A DNA stretch of 26,533 bases from Euryarchaeota archaeon UBA549 (GTDB lineage: Archaea; Thermoplasmatota; Poseidoniia; Poseidoniales; Poseidoniaceae), in NCBI GenBank assembly GCA_002495645.1, contig DAGF01000009.1, forward strand, positions 11,670-38,202, in the 5' to 3' direction. The notes under the pieces are model-generated. The model saw only the letters and a program-made list of their open reading frames with translations, did not search any database and was not told the origin of the DNA. The position numbers and the translations under genes are program-made. Shown piece by piece: positions 8,743-14,921 of this stretch; the stretch's first letter is position 1; each line of letters begins with the position of its first letter.

Positions 8743-9609
8743 TCACTCAGCGGCTGCGATGGCTTCGGTAGCCTTCTTGGCACCCATCCAAGCGACAACA
8801 CCGAAGCCGATCTTGTTGACCATGTCAGCGATGTTGTACAGGACAGCCATGATTTCAGCCGAAACAGCGTCCGACACGCCTGCGGTTGGGTTGAAGAGGT
8901 AGCCGATGGGGTAGATGACCCAGCCAACGCAGATGAACCAGCGCAGAGCGTTGGTGCTCCACATGAGCTCAGGAGCGATCTTGCTGTTGTCGACACCCTT
9001 CCCGGAGGACCAAGGGGTACCGGTAGCCACGATGATCATGGCCCAACCAACACCACCGAGGACGAGGCCAGCCATGCCTGGGATGGCACCGGACTCACCG
9101 AGGTAGCCGAATCCAATCATGATGAGTGCACCGGAGAAACAGATGCCAGTGAAGCCAAGACCGAGGAACTTGTCATCGGTGATGGCGTCCTTGCCCACGA
9201 GGGATGGGAACTTGAGGGCCATCAACGGAACGGTGATGATCCAGTCCATGTATCGGTACTCAATGGATACGGTACCGTAGTCGGCGTAGACGCCGCGCAT
9301 GTAGTAGTAGTGGAAGGCGGCAATACCGACAATCAAGGCCGAGATGGTCATGGTCGTGCGGTATTGAGGTGCCACGGAATTGCGCTCTGCCATGAAGAAG
9401 ACAAAGGCAGCACCCATGGAGATGTAGCCAACAAAGAACAGGAAGAAGGTAACCAGTTCCAAGGTGGCGCCCTCAGCGGTGACGAATTCTGGCAAACCGT
9501 CAGCACCGATGGGCTTTGTGTCCACTGCGCTGACCGTTCCGGCCATAGCAAGGGCAAATGTGGCGATCAAAAGCAGGCTCGTTGTCTTTGAGAATTTTTC
9601 AGATTTCAT
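8743..9609 (-). CDS. Proteorhodopsin, light-driven proton pump (green-type, D-T-K motif)
   Basis: This is a microbial type-1 rhodopsin with seven helices that binds retinal and should pump protons outward in light. Numbering from ATG 9609, residues 1-28 look like a cleavable signal peptide ending in TVSA. His100 in FHYYYMRG corresponds to His75 of bacterial green proteorhodopsin. Helix C reads YRYMDWIITVPLMALKF: Asp122 is the proton acceptor (Asp97), Thr126 matches Thr101, Met130 sits at the colour-tuning site 105 (Met or Leu means green; Gln means blue), and Lys133 replaces the proton donor Glu108. The Schiff-base lysine is Lys266 in ADMVNKIGFG. The product is 288 residues. An in-frame TTG at 9618 is rejected as start. 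No retinal-forming gene (blh) or carotenoid gene is in the window. A hairpin follows the gene and TATA-like promoters precede it. Confidence 0.97.
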   Translation of the reverse strand: MKSEKFSKTTSLLLIATFALAMAGTVSAVDTKPIGADGLPEFVTAEGATLELVTFFLFFVGYISMGAAFVFFMAERNSVAPQYRTTMTISALIVGIAAFHYYYMRGVYADYGTVSIEYRYMDWIITVPLMALKFPSLVGKDAITDDKFLGLGFTGICFSGALIMIGFGYLGESGAIPGMAGLVLGGVGWAMIIVATGTPWSSGKGVDNSKIAPELMWSTNALRWFICVGWVIYPIGYLFNPTAGVSDAVSAEIMAVLYNIADMVNKIGFGVVAWMGAKKATEAIAAAE

Positions 9610-9639
9610 GGTTCTCAAACCGACGACTTCTTGATTGAG

Positions 9640-9648
9640 TACTTAAAG
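9640..9648 (-). promoter_or_regulatory. Proximal TATA-like element of the rhodopsin gene
   Basis: On the minus strand this reads CTTTAAGTA. Its centre is about 35 bases before the rhodopsin ATG, which would give a transcript with a leader of roughly 8-10 bases. No Shine-Dalgarno sequence is visible before the ATG, which fits a very short leader. Confidence 0.5.
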
Positions 9649-9676
9649 AGGTGTATTTTTGCTAGATTCAACGCGA

Positions 9677-9686
9677 ACTTTATACC
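9677..9686 (-). promoter_or_regulatory. Distal TATA-like element upstream of the rhodopsin gene
   Basis: The minus strand reads GGTATAAAGT, a closer match to the archaeal TATA box than the proximal element. It lies just after the stop codon of the ABC transporter gene. Transcription from here would start near 9656 and give a leader of about 47 bases. Either or both elements could drive the rhodopsin gene independently of the transporter. Confidence 0.4.
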
Positions 9687-9691
9687 AATTC

Positions 9692-11458
9692 TCAGACATC
9701 TCCCGTTTGAACTGACCATAATCGGGCGTAAACGCCATCTTTTGCGACCAAATCATCGTGTGTCCCGTCTTCAACCACGGCTCCGTTTTCGAGCACCAAA
9801 ATACGGTCGGCATGCCGAACGGTGGAGAGTCGATGCGCAATGACAATGGCCGTTCGTCCTTGCGAAATTCGCTGTATTGACCGTTGAAGGGCTGCTTCAG
9901 TTTCGTTGTCAACCGCTGAAGTCGCTTCATCGAGAATGAGCAATGGTGCGTCTTTGAGCACAGCACGAGCGATGGCGACCCGTTGACGCTGTCCGCCGGA
10001 TAGGCGATGTCCTCCTTCGCCGACCATGGTTCCCCAACCATCGGGCAGTTCGCCGACGAAGGACGAGGCCTCTGCCACTTCAGCAGCATCGATGACTTCC
10101 TGGTCTGTAGCGGTAGGCTTGCCGTATCGAATGTTTTCCATGATGGTGGTTGGGAAGAGCGTGATGTGTTGGTCAACCAGGCCAATGGATGAACGCAGGG
10201 CATGCAGTTTCCATGCATCCAGGGGCTGTTCACACCACAAAATACGCCCGTCCTGGGGTTCCGCGAATCTCAAGAGGAGCCGAACGAGGGTGGTTTTTCC
10301 AGCCCCGGTCGAACCGACAACGCCCGTAGTTTTCCCGTGTTCAAACGTCAACGAGAGACTGTCAAACAATTTCTCTCGACCAGCGTAGCCAAAAGAGACG
10401 CCTTCAAAACTCAAATCTGCTGTTTTCTCTTCTCCTTTTGGGACAAAATCACCTTGTTGCAATTCCACGGGAGAAGCCAAGACATCCAAAACGCGGGTCG
10501 AAGATGCCATCGCTCGCTGGTAGAGGTCAAAGGTCTCACCGAGACGGGTCAGCGGCCATAGCAAACGCTGGGTCATGAAGACAAGAACGGAATAGGCGCC
10601 GACCGCCATGGTACCTTCAAGGGTAAACCAACCCCCGAGTAAGAGGGTGGCCGTAAAGCCCACGAGGATGGCCATCCGAATCAACGGTGTGAAGGCAGCT
10701 GACAATCGAATGGCTTCACGGTTTGCGTCTCTGTAGGCGTTGCTCAACGCCTCAACCCTGCGCAATTCATTCGCCTCGGCGGTGAAGGACTGAACGGTTG
10801 ACATGCCCGAAAGGTCGTTTTCCAAGAGAGCGTTCATCTGACCTGCAGCATGGCGAACTTTAGCATAGCGTGGCTCAAGGCTTCGCTGGTAGCGGAATGA
10901 CCCCCAAACGATGAGCGGAATGGGGAGAACAGCAAAGAGCGCCACCTCCCAAGAGATGAGCAAAAACACAGCACCCACCACGACAACTGTGGTGCTAACC
11001 TGCAGGAGGTCATTGGCGCCTTTGTCCAGAAACCGTTCGAGTTGATTGATGTCGTCGTTGAGGATAGCGAGGATGTCGCCTTTTTGTCGTTCGTCAAACC
11101 AGACCATGCCCTGTTGCTGAACATGGTCAAACGTGTCCAACCGTAATTCGTGTTGCACGGTTTGAGCGAGGTTGCGCCACAGGACGCCGTAGAAGTATTC
11201 GAACAAGGATTCCAATCCCCAGATGATGAACGTCAAGGCTGAAAGCAGGACCAACTGATGCCAAGGGTCCACCACGCCCGCGCCAGCCAGAATGGAATCC
11301 TCTCGTAACACGACAACATCCACCGCTAAACCGATGAGGAGCGGTGGCGCCAAGTCCCAGAATTTGTTGAACACCGAACAAAAGGCTGCAAGCCTGACAG
11401 TTTTGCGATGAGGCCGCATGTAATTCAACAGGCGACGGAATGGCCCCTCTTCGCCCAT
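9692..11458 (-). CDS. ABC exporter half-transporter (MsbA/multidrug type, fused membrane and ATPase domains)
   Basis: This is a 588-residue half-transporter expected to work as a homodimer and export a lipid, peptide or drug-like substrate. Residues about 20-320 are the six-helix exporter domain, with segments such as APPLLIGLAVDVVVL, LVLLSALTFIIWGLESL and VVVVGAVFLLISWEVALF; WFDERQKGDILAILNDDINQ is a typical coupling region. The ATPase domain has Walker A GSTGAGKTT near residue 380, signature LSGGQRQR near 485, Walker B LLILDEATSAVDNETE, and the switch His in IVIAHRLSTV near 540. All catalytic residues are intact. The start is ATG 11456-11458 facing the GGGP synthase gene across a 96-base divergent gap, in which I see no clear TATA box. 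The substrate is unknown. It ends 82 bases before the rhodopsin start on the same strand. Confidence 0.93.
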   Translation of the reverse strand: MGEEGPFRRLLNYMRPHRKTVRLAAFCSVFNKFWDLAPPLLIGLAVDVVVLREDSILAGAGVVDPWHQLVLLSALTFIIWGLESLFEYFYGVLWRNLAQTVQHELRLDTFDHVQQQGMVWFDERQKGDILAILNDDINQLERFLDKGANDLLQVSTTVVVVGAVFLLISWEVALFAVLPIPLIVWGSFRYQRSLEPRYAKVRHAAGQMNALLENDLSGMSTVQSFTAEANELRRVEALSNAYRDANREAIRLSAAFTPLIRMAILVGFTATLLLGGWFTLEGTMAVGAYSVLVFMTQRLLWPLTRLGETFDLYQRAMASSTRVLDVLASPVELQQGDFVPKGEEKTADLSFEGVSFGYAGREKLFDSLSLTFEHGKTTGVVGSTGAGKTTLVRLLLRFAEPQDGRILWCEQPLDAWKLHALRSSIGLVDQHITLFPTTIMENIRYGKPTATDQEVIDAAEVAEASSFVGELPDGWGTMVGEGGHRLSGGQRQRVAIARAVLKDAPLLILDEATSAVDNETEAALQRSIQRISQGRTAIVIAHRLSTVRHADRILVLENGAVVEDGTHDDLVAKDGVYARLWSVQTGDV

Positions 11459-11542
11459 GACCCTGCTAACAGGTGAACCCTTGAGAAGCCTCGCACTCCT
11501 TCGTGTTGGGCGTAAGCCCTATGCCCTTTCCTCACTGACCTT

Positions 11543-11550
11543 GAGGTGAG
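11543..11550 (+). promoter_or_regulatory. Ribosome-binding site deciding the GGGP synthase start
   Basis: GAGGTGAG lies four bases before ATG 11555 and matches the anti-Shine-Dalgarno sequence well. It contains the GTG (11546) that would otherwise be the upstream start, so ATG 11555 is the better choice. Confidence 0.6.
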
Positions 11551-11554
11551 CCTC

Positions 11555-12367
11555 ATGAATATCGGTGAATCCACGGTGCTGGAAAAGGTTCGACGTCCAA
11601 CCAGTGGCGCTCGCCACATCACCCTCATCGACCCGGCCAAGCAATCGGCAGACGTTGCCGCCCAGCGCGCCATGCTCGCTGTTGAATGCGGTTCAGCGAT
11701 GATCTTCGTCGGTGGCTCAACCGATACACCCGATGATGTGGTGCATGCGACCTGTACGGCCATTCAAGAAGCGTTTGAATTGCGGATGTTCGCCGCAAGC
11801 CAGGACCCAACGGGCGACGAGCATCAATGGGATATCCCAGTCGTGTTGTTTCCCGGCGGTGCTCATGCACTCTCGCCCGCTGCCGATGCCATCACGTTCA
11901 TGATGCTCATGAATTCAACAAAGCGGGAATTTTTGGTGGGAGAGCAGGTTCGAGGGGCTCCCTACATCCACCGATTTGGTGTTGAGGCCCTGCCCACAGG
12001 CTATGTTGTGTGTGCACCGGGCGGACGCGTTGGGGAGGTTGGCGGCGCTGATTTGATTCAACCAGATGATGGCGAATTGGTTCATGCTTACGCCTTGTGT
12101 GCAAAGATGTACGGCTTCTCCCTGCTCTATCTCGAGGCAGGAAGCGGGGCGTCGGCACCCGTACATGCTGACCTCATTGAGAAGGCCGCATCGGTTGACG
12201 GGCTGACCTTGTTGGTCGGTGGCGGCTTGCGCACGCCCGAAGACGTTCAGCGCGCTGTTCAAGCGGGTGCTGATTGGATCGTGACCGGCACCATCACCGA
12301 GGATGCATCGTCGATGGATGAACTTCGTGAGCGATTGCTTGGTCTCGTGCAAGCCTGTTCGGTTTGA
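11555..12367 (+). CDS. Geranylgeranylglyceryl phosphate synthase
   Basis: This enzyme joins geranylgeranyl diphosphate to sn-glycerol-1-phosphate, the first committed step of archaeal ether-lipid synthesis. The TIM-barrel family signatures are in order: HITLIDPAK with the metal-binding Asp26, MIFVGGSTDTPDD, VVLFPGGAHALSPAADAI, the substrate loop YLEAGSGAS, and the phosphate-binding end VGGGLRTPEDVQRAVQAGAD followed by IVTGT. The length of 270 residues is at the upper end of the family range and agrees with the larger group II form. The bacterial relative PcrB is shorter, and the rest of the window is archaeal, so GGGP synthase is the better call. The stop codon ends one base before the convergent stop codon of the coiled-coil gene. 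Confidence 0.95.
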   Translation: MNIGESTVLEKVRRPTSGARHITLIDPAKQSADVAAQRAMLAVECGSAMIFVGGSTDTPDDVVHATCTAIQEAFELRMFAASQDPTGDEHQWDIPVVLFPGGAHALSPAADAITFMMLMNSTKREFLVGEQVRGAPYIHRFGVEALPTGYVVCAPGGRVGEVGGADLIQPDDGELVHAYALCAKMYGFSLLYLEAGSGASAPVHADLIEKAASVDGLTLLVGGGLRTPEDVQRAVQAGADWIVTGTITEDASSMDELRERLLGLVQACSV

Positions 12368-12368
12368 T

Positions 12369-13640
12369 TCAACCCTCGTCTTCGTCTTCAAAGACCACCG
12401 GGTCGCCGGTACCACCAGGGGATGGCGGTCGAACACCGTCAACTTCCATACCCGGTTCCAATTCAGTTTCCTCGGTTTCAAGCACCATTTCTTCACCTTC
12501 GGCGAGTTTTGCCATGTCATCGGCTGTTGGTGCCTTGATGGTTCGCTCCACATCAGGGGCGTTGGCGTACAACTCACGCTTGAGCTCCCGACTCTCGTGG
12601 CTGCGCACGAGGGAGAGGGAATCGGCAAAGACACGACCCACAACCTCTCGTGTTCGCTCGCTGCGGCGGGCGGAATGTAACTCGTGTTCCATTGAACTTC
12701 GCTGGTCTTCCAGTTCTCGCAGTTCAGCCGTACGGTCTTGCAGTGCGGCTTCCAAATCGGTCATCGTGAGGGTCATTTGTTGGATGCGTTCATCGCGTTC
12801 AAACACATCGTTGTGGAGGCGACGCTCACGTCGTCGCAGGGATTCATATTCACGGTTACGCTCCAGCAAGCGTCGCTTTAACTCCTCGATTTGTTCAACG
12901 AGGTAATCGTGCTCAGCAGAGACCGAGCGAGGCCCTTGCATGACGCGTTCCAACTGCTCTTCAAGTTCAGCCAAGCGGCGGTCGCGAGCATCGAGTAGGC
13001 CGCGCAATCGGTCTGCGATGTCGCGTAGGCGTTGACGCTCTTCTTCAAGCGCTTCTGATGCCGCCTTCTCAACATCGAGTTGTCGCTGACGTTCATCCAC
13101 TTGTTGCTTGAGGAGACGGACCTCTTCAGCGGTGACCGAGGTCAATCCAGCGTCGGCAGCCTTTTCCAATGCTTCAACCATCTGGGAAATTCGCCCTTCC
13201 ATCTCACCGATGACCTCGTCCTGCTCGGTGGCCAATGTTCGGAGCTGCTCAAGTTCGCCTTCCATGGACGAACGCTCTTGCTGCGAGAGGGATGATTGCT
13301 GGGAGGCCAACTCTTCTCGAGCATCGGAGAGCAAGCGTTCGAGGTGGATGATTTGCGCTTCGTTTTCCTTCAGCGTTTGTTCGGCTTCGGTGAGGCGTGC
13401 CACTTCTGGTGCGATGTTGTCTTGGCGCTCGGCCAAATCAAGTTCAACCACGCGAAGACGTTGCTTTACGGCGACCAATTCGTCGTTCCGCTTCCCCAAT
13501 TCATCCCAGGCGACCAGAACCTCCTCAACGAGTTGTTCAACTGGATAGCCCTTGAGCATCCCTTCAAGCGCCGCTTGTTCGTCATTTGAGGACGAACCAA
13601 CACGTCGGATGCCACCGGGTGACGAACTCTCTACAGCCAT
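12369..13640 (-). CDS. Long coiled-coil protein with acidic tail, next to the MamK-like actin
   Basis: I do not recognise a named family. The product is about 423 residues from ATG 13640; ATG 13652 would add four residues, and neither start has a clear ribosome-binding site. Residues 1-25 are Ser/Gly rich. From about residue 45 to 350 the sequence is almost unbroken heptads rich in Glu, Arg, Leu and Gln (for example LAELEEQLERV and IEELKRRLLERNREYESLRR), a long helical rod. The last 45 residues are very acidic and Pro/Gly rich (ending VFEDEDEG). There is no signal peptide or membrane segment, so it should be cytoplasmic. It follows the actin-like gene on the same strand after about 90 bases and probably shares its transcript. 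A role as a filament partner, scaffold or adaptor is inferred from this position only. Confidence 0.75.
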   Translation of the reverse strand: MAVESSSPGGIRRVGSSSNDEQAALEGMLKGYPVEQLVEEVLVAWDELGKRNDELVAVKQRLRVVELDLAERQDNIAPEVARLTEAEQTLKENEAQIIHLERLLSDAREELASQQSSLSQQERSSMEGELEQLRTLATEQDEVIGEMEGRISQMVEALEKAADAGLTSVTAEEVRLLKQQVDERQRQLDVEKAASEALEEERQRLRDIADRLRGLLDARDRRLAELEEQLERVMQGPRSVSAEHDYLVEQIEELKRRLLERNREYESLRRRERRLHNDVFERDERIQQMTLTMTDLEAALQDRTAELRELEDQRSSMEHELHSARRSERTREVVGRVFADSLSLVRSHESRELKRELYANAPDVERTIKAPTADDMAKLAEGEEMVLETEETELEPGMEVDGVRPPSPGGTGDPVVFEDEDEG

Positions 13641-13732
13641 ACGGCAACGCATCGCAGATTTACCACACTTGAACCTTCCCAAGGTCAGGAGGCAAGAAAG
13701 CGGGTATTTGCTACCCTTCTCTGAAAGCCGTC

Positions 13733-14737
13733 TCAGTTGATGGAGGTGTACATGTCATCGGGCATTTCGCTGGCGAGTTTGAGTGCACCAGCAGCGACCG
13801 AGTTGATGGGGTCTTCAACACACCAAACGCGAACATCACCGATGTCGGAAATTTCACTGGCCAAGCGGTCGGCGATGCCTTCAATCAAGGAGCCCCCGCC
13901 TGAGAGGATGATGTTGTTGCGCAGGATCTGTTGGTATTCTGGGTCGGCGCCAGCGACATTTCGCTTGATGGCGTTGCCGATCTTTGGAATGATGAGTTCA
14001 CAGGCTTCCAAAATCAAATCGCCGATGTCAACCACTTGGCGCTTTCCATCAACGGACAATTCAACGGTGACCTCGTGTGCTTCTCCACCGACATAGGAGG
14101 AGGCTTCCTTCCACTTTCGAACCATATCCTTGGTGACTTGTGCACCGGTGTACTTCTTCTTGATGAGATCCATCAGTTGAAGGTCCAACCAGTCGCCGGC
14201 TTCGGTGATGGTCGTCTGGTCTTCATCAGTGGGGAAGGTACCGTAGACACGAGCGATATCGGTGGTGCCTGCGCCGATGTCCACAACAATGGAACCAGCG
14301 ATTTCGTCAATGCCGTAGGCGGTGGCGAAGGGTTCGGTCACGACCATGATGGCGTTAACTTGTCCTCGCAGCGTAGCCACGAGGTTGGACTTGTCCGTAA
14401 AGGAAACGTGGCTTGGCGAACAAATCACGCCAAGCACTTCGTCAAACTCTTCTGGGTCAACAGTCTCAAGGAGGTGGGAAACGAACGCCTTTGCAGCAGC
14501 CAGGTTTGCCTCGTCGTCTTGGGTGACGCCTGCAGCCATGGGGCGGTAGAGGTTGCATGCGAGCTTGTTCTTGAGGGCATCCTCGCCGAACAACACATCG
14601 CGACCGAGGAAATTTCGTGCAACGGGGTCCTTTGGACGGCCGACGACGGTTTCGATCGTGTGCAGTTTACCAGCGCTTGAAGCAATGGTTGATTGGTAGG
14701 TTCCTAGGTCAATTCCAACATACAGGCGGTCGCTCAT
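13733..14737 (-). CDS. Bacterial-type actin homolog, MamK/MreB-like filament protein
   Basis: This is a 334-residue ATPase of the actin/Hsp70 fold. Phosphate loop 1 is VGIDLGTYQSTIASS, the connect region VVTEPFATAYG, phosphate loop 2 VVDIGAGTTDIA and the adenosine motif ILSGGGSLIEGI. The family resemblance is to MamK, the magnetosome filament of magnetotactic bacteria, more than to MreB: from memory MamK shares VVGxPKD, LGRxxxxGxxA, the long stretch around EPFxxxYGxD...VDIGAGTTDI, GTxPxxEDQxTxTxAG, PEYQ and xDPxxxxxGALxLAxExP, all found here in the same order. Hsp70 domains are absent. No N-terminal amphipathic helix like that of MreB is obvious. AAGGTGA at 14744-14750 is a good ribosome-binding site for ATG 14737. 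It should assemble into filaments, perhaps with the coiled-coil protein encoded next. No other magnetosome gene is present. Confidence 0.9.
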   Translation of the reverse strand: MSDRLYVGIDLGTYQSTIASSAGKLHTIETVVGRPKDPVARNFLGRDVLFGEDALKNKLACNLYRPMAAGVTQDDEANLAAAKAFVSHLLETVDPEEFDEVLGVICSPSHVSFTDKSNLVATLRGQVNAIMVVTEPFATAYGIDEIAGSIVVDIGAGTTDIARVYGTFPTDEDQTTITEAGDWLDLQLMDLIKKKYTGAQVTKDMVRKWKEASSYVGGEAHEVTVELSVDGKRQVVDIGDLILEACELIIPKIGNAIKRNVAGADPEYQQILRNNIILSGGGSLIEGIADRLASEISDIGDVRVWCVEDPINSVAAGALKLASEMPDDMYTSIN

Positions 14738-14743
14738 TTTTCT

Positions 14744-14750
14744 TCACCTT
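14744..14750 (-). promoter_or_regulatory. Ribosome-binding site of the actin-like gene
   Basis: The minus strand reads AAGGTGA six bases before the ATG. Presence of a Shine-Dalgarno site implies a leadered transcript. Confidence 0.6.
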
Positions 14751-14789
14751 CCCACGTGGGATGGTTGTTCCAGTATGGCACTGAACTTC

Positions 14790-14876
14790 AAGGTTCACCT
14801 TGGTCACCGGTGGCCCAAAAACACCAATTGAATTTGAAAAGTGGGTTCCGTGGGCTGTTTACCATTCTTTATTGAA
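14790..14876. promoter_or_regulatory. Intergenic region between subtilase and actin genes: inverted repeats and possible TATA element
   Basis: The 184-base gap 14738-14921 holds two neighbouring short inverted repeats: AAGGT-TC-ACCTT at 14790-14801 and the perfect palindrome CACCGGTG at 14805-14812. Further upstream on the minus strand, CAATAAAG within 14868-14875 is TATA-like and would give a leader of about 100 bases. The gap suggests that the actin gene has its own promoter. The repeats could be operator sites or leader structure; they are short enough to be chance. Confidence 0.25.
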
Positions 14877-14921
14877 TCGAATCCACCCGTTCTTGCTCGA
14901 CAAGGGTGCTTGGTGCATTGC

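Noticed and set aside
8734..9591. Open frame of 285 codons antisense to the rhodopsin gene
   Set aside because: The translation is Asp/Gly/His-rich low-complexity with no family features, and it is fully covered by the well-supported rhodopsin gene. It reflects codon bias of the sense gene.
11915..12643. Minus-strand frame of 242 codons across the end of the GGGP synthase gene and into the coiled-coil gene
   Set aside because: It overlaps two well-supported genes in other frames and shows no domain.
13931..14680. Open frame of 249 codons antisense to the actin gene
   Set aside because: It lies wholly within the actin-like gene, has no recognisable motif, and has no ribosome-binding site or promoter.
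13733..14737. Reading the actin-like protein as an Hsp70/DnaK or as evidence of magnetosomes
   Set aside because: It is far too short for Hsp70 and has no substrate-binding domain. No other magnetosome gene is present, so the MamK likeness cannot be taken to mean magnetotaxis.
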